From assembly GCA_900548185.1 (NCBI GenBank), contig URJJ01000001.1:107764-171763 (forward strand): a stretch of 64,000 nucleotides of DNA. The letters run 5' to 3'. This DNA comes from an uncultured Opitutales bacterium (lineage in GTDB: Bacteria; Verrucomicrobiota; Verrucomicrobiia; Opitutales; Intestinicryptomonadaceae). Position 1 is the stretch's first letter. The number at the start of each line of letters is the position of its first letter. Of this stretch, positions 52,975 to 62,279 are shown one piece after another. Below the pieces are notes generated by a model that searched no databases, was not told the origin of the DNA, and saw nothing but the letters and a program-made list of their open reading frames with translations. The translations under genes and the position numbers were made by a program.

Positions 52975-53715
52975 CTAAAGCCCCCTGAGGCCCAGCACAT
53001 CCTCCATGCCGTAGAGGCCGGCGGGCTTTCCTGCGAGCCATTTTGCGGCCCTCAGGGCCCCGAGGGCGAATATTTTCCTGTCAGCCGCCTTGTGGACGAG
53101 CTCCAGGCGTTCGCCGTCGCCTGCAAAAATCACCGTGTGGTCGCCGACCACGCTCCCGCCGCGCAGGGCGTGGACGCCTATCTCGCGCTCCGGCCTCTCG
53201 CCGACAAGCCCGTGGCGGCCGTAAACGACCTCGCCCTCCGAAAGGCCCCTGGCATTGCGCGCGACCTCCAAAAGCTTTTCCGCAGTGCCGCTTGGCGCGT
53301 CCTTTTTGAAGCGGTGGTGCATTTCAACTATTTCTATGTCGTACGCCGCAGGCAGGACTTTCGCCGCGACTCCCACAAGGTAGTTCAGAAGGTTCACGCC
53401 GACGGAGTAGTTTCCCGCCCAGACTATCGCGGTCTTTTCCGCGCACCCAAGTATCTCGGCCCTCTGCTCGGCCGTGTGGCCGGTAGTCCCGATTACAAGC
53501 GGGGTGCCGGTTTCGGCGCAGAGCCTGGCCATCGCGGGAGTGGCGTCGCGGAAGGAGAAATCAACGGCGCAGTCCGCCTTTGAGATGAAGTCGGCCGGAT
53601 TGCAGCCTATATCGCATTCGGCGACGATTTCGCATCCGGACTCGGGGGCGCATTCCGCTATCTTGCGCCCCATGCGCCCGTTTGCCCCGTTTAGAAGTAT
53701 TTTGTATTCGGCCAT
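52975..53715 (-). CDS. dapB: 4-hydroxy-tetrahydrodipicolinate reductase
   Basis: A 246-residue reductase in the lysine/diaminopimelate pathway. It has the nucleotide-binding 'NGANGRMG' (9-16), 'GTTGHT' and the catalytic/substrate motif 'EMHHRFKKDAPSGTA' (131-145) with the paired His and Lys. It lies seven bases downstream of dapA, so the product of DapA is passed to DapB from one transcript. Confidence 0.96.
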   Translation of the reverse strand: MAEYKILLNGANGRMGRKIAECAPESGCEIVAECDIGCNPADFISKADCAVDFSFRDATPAMARLCAETGTPLVIGTTGHTAEQRAEILGCAEKTAIVWAGNYSVGVNLLNYLVGVAAKVLPAAYDIEIVEMHHRFKKDAPSGTAEKLLEVARNARGLSEGEVVYGRHGLVGERPEREIGVHALRGGSVVGDHTVIFAGDGERLELVHKAADRKIFALGALRAAKWLAGKPAGLYGMEDVLGLRGL

Positions 53716-53722
53716 GTGCGTA

Positions 53723-54616
53723 TCAGAGAATATCCAGGTCTGAGAGGGTTTGCAGGAGCTTGCGCTCGTGCTCCGGGGTCATCCTGCAAAGCGGCAGGCG
53801 CACCGCCGAGGAGGCTATCGCTCCGGTCTTTGCAAGGGCGTACTTCGCAGGCACGGGGTTCGGCTCTATGAAAAGGTCCTTGAAAAGCGCCTTCATTCTG
53901 GCGTCGAGCGCCTCGGCCTTCGCCCAGTCGCCGGCCCGCGCCGCGCCGACAAGCTCCGCCATCGCGCCGGGCACGATGTTGGAGGCGACGCTCACGACGC
54001 CGGACGCGCCGTTTTTCATGAATTCCACTGTCAGCCCGTCGTCCCCGCTCATGACGCACATGCGCCCCGCCGACTTGGCCGACATGTCGCGCACTTTTTC
54101 AACCTTGCCGCCGGCCTCCTTTATGGCGATGAAATTCGGATGCGCGTCGCGCAGCCTGAGGGCGGTGTCGTTTTCAATCGCTATGCCGCAGCGGCCGGGG
54201 ATGCTGTATAGCATAACGGGCTTGTCGGTTATCTTTGCGACTTCGGAAAAGTGAAGGAAAACGCCCTCCTGCGAGGGCTTGTTGTAGTAGGGGGCGACGA
54301 TGAGAAAGCCCTCCAGGCCGAGCACGTCGCACTCGCGGGTCATCTCGATGGTCTCGGCGGTCGAGTTCGAGCCGGTGCCGGCGAGCACCGGGAGCCGCCC
54401 GGCCGCGAATTCGTGGATTTTTACGATTACGTCTATGTGCTCGCGCGGCGTCAGGGTCGGGGACTCGCCCGTGGTGCCGACCGCGACTATGCCGTCGACG
54501 CCGCCTTCAACCTGCTGTTCGACGAGGCGTTCAAGCGAGGCGTAGTCGACCTGGCCGTCCTCCTTCATCGGCGTAACGAGCGCCGTCCAAACACCGGAAA
54601 ATTCTTTGATTGTCAT
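53723..54616 (-). CDS. dapA: 4-hydroxy-tetrahydrodipicolinate synthase
   Basis: A 297-residue class I aldolase that condenses pyruvate with aspartate semialdehyde. The Schiff-base lysine is Lys166 (NFIAIKEAGG); Tyr137 (MLYSIPGRCG), Thr48-49 in 'VGTTGESPTL' and Tyr111 match the catalytic set. Length is normal. First gene of dapA-dapB. Confidence 0.97.
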   Translation of the reverse strand: MTIKEFSGVWTALVTPMKEDGQVDYASLERLVEQQVEGGVDGIVAVGTTGESPTLTPREHIDVIVKIHEFAAGRLPVLAGTGSNSTAETIEMTRECDVLGLEGFLIVAPYYNKPSQEGVFLHFSEVAKITDKPVMLYSIPGRCGIAIENDTALRLRDAHPNFIAIKEAGGKVEKVRDMSAKSAGRMCVMSGDDGLTVEFMKNGASGVVSVASNIVPGAMAELVGAARAGDWAKAEALDARMKALFKDLFIEPNPVPAKYALAKTGAIASSAVRLPLCRMTPEHERKLLQTLSDLDIL

Positions 54617-54661
54617 AAATTTTTCCTAGCAAAACCATTCCCGCGCGATTCGCAACACTTT

Positions 54662-55213
54662 TTAAGGGTTTCTTTGGGCTTTGGCGCGCTCCCTGTAAAA
54701 GGAATACGCCTTCAGAAAAGACGGGGTGAAAAGCTCCGGCCGCTCCGCCGCGGCCCGCTCGAAATCTTCCCTTTCCGCCCACTCGACCGAATCCACCTCG
54801 TCCGGCGGGCACTCGAACGGGCCGTCGAAAGACGCCGCATAGACCCAGGTGAATTCGTTTTCGCTTTCGGGGCAGGCTTCTATCTTCCCTATTTTTTTGT
54901 AGGCGGAAAGGGGCAGGGAGACCCCTAGCTCCTCGCGGGCCTCGCGCAGCAGCGCCTCGTCGTAGCCCTCGCCGGCGTCCACGTGCCCCGAGCAGGAAGT
55001 CGTATAGGCGCCGGGGTATGAATCCTTCGTCAAGGCGCGCTTTTGCAGGAGAATCCTGCCGCGGGAGTCGAAAAATATGGCGTGGACTGCCCTGTGCATG
55101 AGGCCGTTTGCGTGTATGAAGCTGCGCCTGCCGCGACCTACCGGGGTGTCGGAGGCGTCAACTATGTCGAAGATTTCATCGGGGTTCTGGCCCCGGGGGC
55201 GTTCATCTGGCAT
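54662..55213 (-). CDS. Nudix hydrolase
   Basis: A 183-residue Nudix-fold protein with a complete Nudix box ('GHVDAGEGYDEALLREAREE' then LGV). Upstream residues 'FDIVDASDTPVGRGRR' and 'LMHRAVHAIFFDSRGRILLQ' resemble the isopentenyl-diphosphate isomerase-like/YfcD subgroup, but the isomerase Cys/Glu pair was not clearly identified. Substrate unknown. Overlaps the upstream DUF362 gene by 11 bases. Confidence 0.85.
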   Translation of the reverse strand: MPDERPRGQNPDEIFDIVDASDTPVGRGRRSFIHANGLMHRAVHAIFFDSRGRILLQKRALTKDSYPGAYTTSCSGHVDAGEGYDEALLREAREELGVSLPLSAYKKIGKIEACPESENEFTWVYAASFDGPFECPPDEVDSVEWAEREDFERAAAERPELFTPSFLKAYSFYRERAKAQRNP

Positions 55214-56273
55214 TTTCCATCCTTATTTTTGAAAAGTCGAAGTCTCCTATTTCAAGCTGCCTTGCGTAGTCGAATACGGGCGGGATTGGCTCGATTACGT
55301 CGAAGCCGTTTTCCGCGCGGCTGCGGTTTATGAGGTTCAGCGCGATGAAGTCGAGGGCGACGGGGTCGGAGCTAAGCAAAAGCTCGCGCACGCTCACGGT
55401 GAACCCGGCGTTAAATATCGCCCCGCCGACGTACTGCGCGCGCTCGAAACTCATTATGGAGAACAAAAGCGACTCCGAAAGCTCCGGTATGGCCGCGACT
55501 TCGGCGACCGCAACCGGCGCGTTTGCGGGGGCAGCGAGGAACCTTTCGCTGTTTGACATGTTCCAGACGGTCGCATTCCCCAGCGCCCCGCATACGCCGA
55601 TGCCCTCCATGTCGGTTACAGTCGGCAGGTTTATCCAGAAGTCCACGGTGAGAAAGAGCGGCACCGGAAGGTAGCTTTTGCGGGCCTCGGCGTTTTCTTC
55701 CGGTGTGAAGGAGAGGGCGTACTTGACGCCGCGCGGCATGAGGGGATTGTCGTAAAACCAGTCCGGGGAAAAGTGGCTTCCGGAGTCGATGTCCACAACT
55801 GGCGACCCTTCAAAGTCGTCCGGGACCCCCTTCAGCAAGTCGGCGTATTTCGGCAGGAATCCGCACGAGCGCATCTTCATGCGGGACATGTCCACTATGC
55901 ACACGTCCCCGCGCGAGTATCCCCGCTTTTCAAGCTCCATGACGACGGCCCTGACGAGGTTCGCGGGCGTGGCGTTTCCGGGGCCGGAATTCGTATAGAC
56001 TTTTATCCCGACCTTCCCCTTGGCGCCAAGGGATATGCGCCTGCCAGCCTTGGCCTCAAACGCCGAAAAAAGCGCGGCTGTGGCCGCCCGGTACTCCTCC
56101 GGTGAGAAGGATTCCATCTCCCGCCTGAACACGGTCCCGGACGCGCCCGAAAACTCCGGCAGGCCGGCGGCGGCCGCAGCTTCGTGCACGGGCGGTACGG
56201 CGAGCGATGCAAACGCAAAAAAAACGGCGGCCGCCCGCTCAAAAAGTCGATAATATGGTTTGAAATGTTCCAC
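55203..56273 (-). CDS. DUF362-type exported protein
   Basis: A 356-residue protein with an N-terminal hydrophobic signal ('ERAAAVFFAFASLAVPPVHE'). The DUF362 pattern follows: 'VGIKVYTNSGPGNATPANLV', 'FWINLPTVTDMEGIGVCGAL', 'LLLSSDPVALDFIALNLINR'. No cysteine-rich ferredoxin-like segment is present, although many DUF362 proteins carry one. Function is not established for the family. Overlaps the Nudix gene by 11 bases. Confidence 0.78.
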   Translation of the reverse strand: MEHFKPYYRLFERAAAVFFAFASLAVPPVHEAAAAAGLPEFSGASGTVFRREMESFSPEEYRAATAALFSAFEAKAGRRISLGAKGKVGIKVYTNSGPGNATPANLVRAVVMELEKRGYSRGDVCIVDMSRMKMRSCGFLPKYADLLKGVPDDFEGSPVVDIDSGSHFSPDWFYDNPLMPRGVKYALSFTPEENAEARKSYLPVPLFLTVDFWINLPTVTDMEGIGVCGALGNATVWNMSNSERFLAAPANAPVAVAEVAAIPELSESLLFSIMSFERAQYVGGAIFNAGFTVSVRELLLSSDPVALDFIALNLINRSRAENGFDVIEPIPPVFDYARQLEIGDFDFSKIRMENAR

Positions 56274-56339
56274 GCGATGTGAAAATATGCTTTCCGGATT
56301 ATATAATTTTCGGGTTCATACAAATACAAATCGACCAAT

Positions 56340-57839
56340 ATGCAAGCAATGAAGTTCGGATTCAGGCTGGCCGCCTTTGCGGCCGCAGCGGCGTCGGCGG
56401 CTTTTTTCGGAGGATGCTCCAGGGAGACGCCCGAACAAAAGCAGGCCAAGCAGCTCGCCGAAATCGACGCCATCGTGAGAGACTCGCAGCGGCTGGTTTT
56501 CGAGGAAAAGCCCGAGAAGGCCGTCGAAATCCTTGAGGCCGCCCTGGACTCGTACGGCGAGAGCGCGAAAATATGCGAATCGCTCGCCTACGCATACTCG
56601 GGGGCCGGGAAGCCGGAGATGGCGGCAATGTTTTTTGAAAAGGCCGGGGACCTGGACGCATCGAATCCGGATCTCTACCTTTACGCTGCGGGGGCCTACG
56701 CGCAGGCCGGGTCCCTCCAGGCCGAGGCTGCGGCCTATTCCAAATATCTGATGAAAAAGCCGGAGAGCTCGCTCGCCTGGAAGTCGATGGCAAAATCCCT
56801 CGAAAAGCAGGGGATGTACGAGGACGCCCTGAACGCATACCTGTCGTCGCTCAAGTACGCCGGGCGCCCCGCCACCACGGCCGAGGCCGCCAGCATCGGA
56901 ACCCTGTTTCTCAAACTCAAAAACAGGGTGCAGGCCAAAAACTGGCTGGAGCCGGCATTAGAGGGAACCATTCCTGAAAACGCGGAAACGCGCGCCGTCA
57001 TACTAGAGGGCCTCGTGGAGCTTTATCTGGACGAGCGCGACATGGAAAAGCTGCGCCCCGCATTCGGGGAGCTTTCCAAGATAAGGCCGGAAGTCGTAAA
57101 ATCGCGCTGGCCCGACCTGCAAAAGCAGATTGAGGAATTCGACGCCAAGCTTGAAGAGGCGCGCAAGGCCCTCGAAAAGTCCAAGGCCGAAGCCGAGGCG
57201 AAGGCCAAAGCGGAGGAGGAAAGGAAGGCCGCCGAGGCCAAGGCTGCGGAAGAGGCCGCAAAGAAGGCAGAAGAGGAGGAACGGGCGAAGGCGGAGGCTG
57301 AGGCAAAGGCCGAAGCCGAGAGAGTGCGCGAGGCGCCGGCCCTCTCGGAGGCCCCCAAGCCGGAAGTTTCCGAGGAGGACGCAGAGCGCGAGCGCTGCAT
57401 GGGCCTCATCGGCGAGGGCAAGACTGCCGAAGCCGAGCGACTTGCGCAGAAAATAGTGCAGAAAAGCCCGTACAACGCGGAATCATGGCGCGTCCTCTCC
57501 GAGGCGTACTCGGCCCGGGGGAAGGACGGGGACGCCTTTGTGGCGGCCCGCGAAGGAATGAGGAACGCCCCCGACGACGTGCGCGCGACGCTCCTTTACC
57601 TGAACCGCGCCGGAAAGGTGCTCGGCACCGAAAGGATGCTCGACGAGCTCTACGTCGCCCGCGAGCGCTTCCCGATGAACTGCGAGATAATGCTGGGCCT
57701 GGCCCGCACATACGCAAAGGCGGGCAACGCTTCGGAGGCGCGGCACAACTACGGGCTGTTTTTCAAATATGCCGACAGGGACCATCCCCTGCTCGAAGAG
57801 GCCCGAGGGGAGTTTTCCCGGATTCCGGAATCCAGATAG
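56340..57839 (+). CDS. TPR lipoprotein with central Ala/Glu/Lys-rich helix
   Basis: A 499-residue lipoprotein (lipobox FFGGC, Cys26 counting from the first ATG; a second ATG lies at 56349). An N-terminal TPR block (about 40-260; 'SAKICESLAYAYSGAGKPEM') is joined to a C-terminal TPR block (about 355-495). The link is a highly charged Ala/Glu/Lys stretch of about 60 residues (290-340) that should form a long single helix like the TolA stalk. The domain order suggests an envelope-spanning or spacer role. It precedes dnaG by 15 bases and is likely cotranscribed with it. Confidence 0.8.
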   Translation: MQAMKFGFRLAAFAAAAASAAFFGGCSRETPEQKQAKQLAEIDAIVRDSQRLVFEEKPEKAVEILEAALDSYGESAKICESLAYAYSGAGKPEMAAMFFEKAGDLDASNPDLYLYAAGAYAQAGSLQAEAAAYSKYLMKKPESSLAWKSMAKSLEKQGMYEDALNAYLSSLKYAGRPATTAEAASIGTLFLKLKNRVQAKNWLEPALEGTIPENAETRAVILEGLVELYLDERDMEKLRPAFGELSKIRPEVVKSRWPDLQKQIEEFDAKLEEARKALEKSKAEAEAKAKAEEERKAAEAKAAEEAAKKAEEEERAKAEAEAKAEAERVREAPALSEAPKPEVSEEDAERERCMGLIGEGKTAEAERLAQKIVQKSPYNAESWRVLSEAYSARGKDGDAFVAAREGMRNAPDDVRATLLYLNRAGKVLGTERMLDELYVARERFPMNCEIMLGLARTYAKAGNASEARHNYGLFFKYADRDHPLLEEARGEFSRIPESR

Positions 57840-57854
57840 GTCCCTCCGCGCCAG

Positions 57855-59657
57855 ATGCCGAAGATAAAGGACAGCACAATCGAGGAAATCAGAAACAGGG
57901 TCAACATATGCGACCTTGTTTCTTCATATGTGGCCCTCAAGAGGGCGGGGGCAAGCTTCAAGGGGCTCAGCCCTTTCACATCCGAAAAGACCCCGTCTTT
58001 TTTCGTGTATCCCGACAAGGGCTTTTATTACTGTTTCAGCACCAGCCAGGGCGGGGACATATTCAAGTTCGTCCAGACCAAGGAGGGCCTGAACTTCCCG
58101 GAGGCCGTGGAATTTATCGCCTCAAGGTTCGGGATAGAGGTCGAATACGAGGCCGGGCGCGGCGCATCGCGCGAAGGCCAGAGCCTGCGCAAGCAGATTT
58201 TCGACATACACGAGGACGCTGCGGCCTGGTTTTGCGAAGTTTTCAAAGGCTCCACCGAATTCGGCCGCGAGGCGCGCCGCTACTGGTTCGACGAGCGCAG
58301 GTTCGCCCCGGGCAGCGAGGACGCCTTGAGGATAGGCATGTCGCCCGTCGACTGGTCCAGCTTCAAGAAGTCGGCGGAGCGCAAATATTCGTACGAGGCC
58401 CTGTGCGAGTGCGGGCTTTTCTTCCCGCCGCGCGGGCGCCAGTCTCCGGCGTCGCTCATGCCGCGCTTCAGGGGCAGGCTCATGATTCCGCTGTGCGACG
58501 TCCAGGGCAGGGTGATAGCCTTCACCGCGCGCAAGACCCCGCTCACCCCGGCCGACATCGACTACGAGGAGGGCAAGTACGTCAATTCCCCAGAGACTCC
58601 GGTATTCAAAAAGCAGAACATGCTCTTCAACTTCCACCGCGCCCGCAAGGCTGCGGCAGAGCGCGGGTTTTTCATAGTTGTTGAAGGGCAGATAGACGCC
58701 ATGCGCATGTACGTCTCCGGGTTTGAAAACACGGTGGCGGGCCAGGGCACCGCGCTGGGCGAAAGCCAGTTTGCGCTCATTAAAAGGCACGTCAAAAGCG
58801 TGGTGCTTATGCTGGACGGAGACAGCGCGGGCCAGAAGGCCGCAAAGAGGGTGCTGCCCATGTGCCTCGCAGCCGACCTCGAACCGTCAGTATGCGTTCT
58901 GCCCGCAGGCGAGGACCCGGACTCCCTGATTCTATCCGGAGGGACGGAGGCAGTCGCCGGGCTTTTGAAGGCGAAAAAAAGCGCGGTTTCCTTCCTTGCC
59001 GATTCCTTCAGGGCGCAGTTTCCGGACCCCACCCCGGGGCAGAAGCGGGCGGTTTTGGAGGATATTTACGCCCTGGCGGCGGCATCCCCGTCGTACGTCG
59101 TAAAGGACGAGTACCTGCGGGAGGCGGCGGGCGAGCTGGGGGCCGAATACGCGGCGGTCGCCCGGGACTATCTGGCCCGCAACGGCGGCGGCCCGCTCGG
59201 CGAAAATAAGATTCGCCGCGCCGAGCGGCAGGTGTTGACAAACGCCGTGTATGATGTATTGCTTATTTGTTTGAATTATCCCGACATAGCGGCGGCCGTT
59301 TCAAACTGCATCGACACGGCCTGGCTCGGGGGCGGCTCTGCGGAGGAAAACCTGCTGGGCCGCCTTGTCGCGTATTGCAGAAACGGAGAGCGTCTTGATA
59401 TATCTGAAATTGAAGAGGAGTCCGAGAGAAACATCGCCTACAAGATAATGGCCGGAGCCGCCGACGGCATCGAAAACCCCGCCCAGACAGCCGCAAAGTG
59501 TCTGGAGCGCATACACCGCAACTACTGCGAGTCCGAAATGGAAAAGCTCCGGGCGGTGGTCGAAGGCCCCTCGGCTTCGGAAAGCGAAAAACGCGCGGCC
59601 CTGAAGGATTTGAGCGCCATGAGGCGCCTGCTGCGCGAAACCAAGTTTATCATATAA
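57855..59657 (+). CDS. dnaG: DNA primase lacking most zinc ligands
   Basis: A 600-residue primase that makes RNA primers at the replication fork. The N-terminal domain keeps the zinc-ribbon scaffold ('SEKTPSFFVYPDKGFYYCFS') but only one of the four usual ligands: Ser39 and Thr42 replace Cys and His, Cys60 is kept, Thr63 replaces Cys. The catalytic core is intact: 'RFRGRLMIPLCDVQGRVIAF', TOPRIM Glu277 in 'VVEGQIDAMRM' and Asp321/Asp323 in 'DGDSAGQKAA'. A C-terminal helicase-binding-type domain follows. It sits directly upstream of rpoD, a common pairing. Confidence 0.94.
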   Translation: MPKIKDSTIEEIRNRVNICDLVSSYVALKRAGASFKGLSPFTSEKTPSFFVYPDKGFYYCFSTSQGGDIFKFVQTKEGLNFPEAVEFIASRFGIEVEYEAGRGASREGQSLRKQIFDIHEDAAAWFCEVFKGSTEFGREARRYWFDERRFAPGSEDALRIGMSPVDWSSFKKSAERKYSYEALCECGLFFPPRGRQSPASLMPRFRGRLMIPLCDVQGRVIAFTARKTPLTPADIDYEEGKYVNSPETPVFKKQNMLFNFHRARKAAAERGFFIVVEGQIDAMRMYVSGFENTVAGQGTALGESQFALIKRHVKSVVLMLDGDSAGQKAAKRVLPMCLAADLEPSVCVLPAGEDPDSLILSGGTEAVAGLLKAKKSAVSFLADSFRAQFPDPTPGQKRAVLEDIYALAAASPSYVVKDEYLREAAGELGAEYAAVARDYLARNGGGPLGENKIRRAERQVLTNAVYDVLLICLNYPDIAAAVSNCIDTAWLGGGSAEENLLGRLVAYCRNGERLDISEIEEESERNIAYKIMAGAADGIENPAQTAAKCLERIHRNYCESEMEKLRAVVEGPSASESEKRAALKDLSAMRRLLRETKFII

Positions 59658-59684
59658 ATTGAACAGTACGATAATATAAAGTCT

Positions 59685-61805
59685 ATGGCCAAACCGAGCA
59701 AAACTGCCAAATCAAAAGCAAAGGCGCAGCCCGTAAAACCGTCGCGCGCCGCCCCCGCGAAAGCGGCCCCCAAGGCCGCCGCGTCCAAGGCGAAATCCCC
59801 CGCAAAGAAAGCCGCCCCATCGAAGGCGCATGCGCCAAAGACTAAAGCCGCCGCCAAGCCGCAAAAAAAGCCCCAGTCCGCCGCTCCCAAGCCCCAGGCT
59901 GCGCAGGCCAAGGCCAAGGCGCCCGCAAAAAAGGCGGCTGCCAAGGCTCCGGCTAAGGCGGTTTCAAAAAAATCTCCCTCCCATGCCGCGCCTTCCGCCA
60001 AGAAGCCTGCGGTTTCGGTGAACGCCCCGCAGACTGCGAAGACTGCGGTTCCCCAGAAGGTCGAGATGCTCAAGGCCGCAGCGGAGCAGGCGGCGGCGGA
60101 CAAGGTTCTAACCAAGGTTTCCACGGCCAGGCACAAGAAGGAGCTAAACGAGAAAATCCTCCACCTTGTGAACATTTCAAAGGAGCAGGGCTACCTCACC
60201 GTCCAGGACATAAACGAGAACCTGACGGAGAACCTCAACAACCCCGACGAGATTGAAAACGTCATAAACATCCTCGAAAACCTCGATGTCGACATACTCG
60301 ACACCGACGAAGTTGAGGGCTTCAAACAGCGCATCGAGGAGAGCGAGGAAAAGCAGGTCAAGGCGTCCCAGGCCGACAACCTCGACGACCCCGTGCGCAT
60401 GTACCTCAAGCAGATGGGGCAGGTTCCCCTGCTTTCGCGCGAGCAGGAGGTCTCCATTTCAAGGCGCATAGAGCAGGCGGAAAACAAGGCCTCAAAAGCG
60501 CTCTTTTCCGTGGCCCTCACGAACAGGTTCCAGATAGACCTTGCAAAGAAGCTTCTAAACCGCGAGGAGCGCTTCGACAAAATCGTGCTGGACAAGAAAA
60601 TCGACAGCCGCGAAAAGTATTTCAGGGAGGAGCTTCCCAAGTATCTGGAGGAGGCCGAAAAGCTTGAGGAAAAGCTCGAGAAAGCCTGGACGAACTACGA
60701 AAATGCGGATAATCCGACGCAGCAGAAGAGGTCTCTTACGCTCTATAAAAACACCGAGGCCAAGCTCAAGGACGTCTACAAGGGCTACCGCTTCAAGCTG
60801 AAGGTCTTCGAGGAATTTTTGGACGGACTCTCCCCCGTCCTGCGCGAGGTGGAGGACTACCTCTTCAAGCTTGAGGCCCTCGAAAAGAGCGGGAAAAAGA
60901 TAAAGATAGGCGACGAGAAGGGGATACGCGAACGCTTGCTTGCCATACGCAACATGTACCGCCTTGAACCCGCCGACCTGCTGGTTCTCGTCAAGGAAGT
61001 GCGCGCCGACATGCGCGAGGCGCACAAGGCGAAAACCGAGATGGTGCGCGCAAACCTGCGCCTTGTGATTTCGATAGCCAAGAAATACACAAACCGCGGC
61101 CTCAATTTCCTCGACCTCATCCAGGAGGGCAACATGGGCCTCATGAAGGCCGTCGAAAAGTTCGAGTACCGCAGGGGCTACAAGTTTTCGACCTACGCCA
61201 CATGGTGGATCCGCCAGGCCATCACGCGCTCGATTGCCGACCAGGCCCGCACCATACGCATACCGGTGCACATGATAGAAACCCTCAACAAGGTGATGCA
61301 AATCCAAAAGCAGCTTCTCCAGGAGCTGGGCCACGAGCCTACCCCCGAAGAAGTCGCAAACGAGATGCAGCTTCCCGTGGAGCGGGTCCAGTCAATAATG
61401 AAAATGGCCCAGCAGCCGATTTCCCTCCAAAGCCCGGTGGGCGATTCCGACGACACGAATTTCGGGGACTTCATCGAGGACAAGAGCGCGGAAAACCCAT
61501 ACGACATGACCGCCTACTCGCTCCTGCGCGAAAAGCTGATGGATGTCCTCGATTCCCTCACGCCGCGCGAACGCAAGGTATTGAGCCTGCGCTTCGGGCT
61601 TCAGGACGGCTATTCGAGGACCCTCGAAGAGGTCGGAAAGCAGTTCAACGTGACCCGCGAACGCATACGGCAAATCGAGGCCAAGGCCCTGCGCAAGATG
61701 CGCCACCCGACGCGCAAGCGCCAGCTCCACGGATTCTTCGAGGCGGAAGGGAACAATGCCGGACCGGGGTTTGACCAGTTCAAGAAGAGCCGGGACGATG
61801 TTTAG
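59685..61805 (+). CDS. rpoD: Primary sigma factor (sigma-70) with histone-like N-terminal tail
   Basis: A 706-residue sigma-70. Regions 1.2 ('DPVRMYLKQMGQVPLLSREQ'), 2 ('NRGLNFLDLIQEGNMGLMKA' and 'YKFSTYATWWIRQAITRSIA'), 3 and 4 ('TLEEVGKQFNVTRERIRQIE') are fully conserved, with a long non-conserved insert between 1.2 and 2. The first 125 residues are almost only Lys, Ala, Pro, Ser and Gln (PAKKAA-type repeats), resembling the tail of histone H1-like proteins. This tail precedes a sigma 1.1-like region ('KEQGYLTVQDINENL'). Confidence 0.96.
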   Translation: MAKPSKTAKSKAKAQPVKPSRAAPAKAAPKAAASKAKSPAKKAAPSKAHAPKTKAAAKPQKKPQSAAPKPQAAQAKAKAPAKKAAAKAPAKAVSKKSPSHAAPSAKKPAVSVNAPQTAKTAVPQKVEMLKAAAEQAAADKVLTKVSTARHKKELNEKILHLVNISKEQGYLTVQDINENLTENLNNPDEIENVINILENLDVDILDTDEVEGFKQRIEESEEKQVKASQADNLDDPVRMYLKQMGQVPLLSREQEVSISRRIEQAENKASKALFSVALTNRFQIDLAKKLLNREERFDKIVLDKKIDSREKYFREELPKYLEEAEKLEEKLEKAWTNYENADNPTQQKRSLTLYKNTEAKLKDVYKGYRFKLKVFEEFLDGLSPVLREVEDYLFKLEALEKSGKKIKIGDEKGIRERLLAIRNMYRLEPADLLVLVKEVRADMREAHKAKTEMVRANLRLVISIAKKYTNRGLNFLDLIQEGNMGLMKAVEKFEYRRGYKFSTYATWWIRQAITRSIADQARTIRIPVHMIETLNKVMQIQKQLLQELGHEPTPEEVANEMQLPVERVQSIMKMAQQPISLQSPVGDSDDTNFGDFIEDKSAENPYDMTAYSLLREKLMDVLDSLTPRERKVLSLRFGLQDGYSRTLEEVGKQFNVTRERIRQIEAKALRKMRHPTRKRQLHGFFEAEGNNAGPGFDQFKKSRDDV

Positions 61806-62232
61806 CGCACGGGCGGCGCGGCTTGCCGCGCTGGCAGCCGCCGCGCTCATGGCCGCGCTTCCCACGGGGCTTTTGGCGCAGTCGCTGCGCCGCTCCCCGG
61901 TGAAGCTCGGCGCGCCGAAGCAGGAAAAGCCCGAGGCGCGCGAGCTCAGGGAAAGCGATGTGCGCATAGGCAAAATTGTCTGGGCCGACGGGAAGTCGGC
62001 GGCGGCCATAGTGCAAAAGAAGATAAACCTTCCCGTGCTGGGCGGCTGGAGTTCGTTTTACTACGCCTGCGACGACAGGCTGACTCCGGTTGCGTCGCTT
62101 TCGCCTGCGGATATTTCCCACCGAAACTGCGAGATGTTTTTAATATCGGACGGCTCGGCAGCGCCGGGGGACAGCCTGTTTGTAAAAATAATCCCGCCAA
62201 AAAAAGACCTTCTGGAACAGTTGGAAGAGTGA
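61798..62232 (+). CDS. Small exported protein of unknown function
   Basis: A 144-residue protein with a signal peptide (ending TGLLAQ). A compact beta-rich domain follows: 'ESDVRIGKIVWADGKSAAAI', 'LGGWSSFYYACDDRLTPVAS'. I chose the ATG at 61798, overlapping the last codons of rpoD by eight bases; the frame extends to 61756 without a signal. It is probably translated by coupling with rpoD. No family is recognised. Confidence 0.7.
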   Translation: MFSARAARLAALAAAALMAALPTGLLAQSLRRSPVKLGAPKQEKPEARELRESDVRIGKIVWADGKSAAAIVQKKINLPVLGGWSSFYYACDDRLTPVASLSPADISHRNCEMFLISDGSAAPGDSLFVKIIPPKKDLLEQLEE

Positions 62233-62244
62233 GGCGTTTTTTTG

Positions 62245-62279
62245 AATCCGGCGGGCGATTTTATCCGCCGGATTTTTTT
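62245..62279 (+). terminator. Rho-independent terminator after the dnaG-rpoD operon
   Basis: A ten-base stem (AATCCGGCGG / CCGCCGGATT) is followed by seven T, 13 bases past the last stop. Confidence 0.9.
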
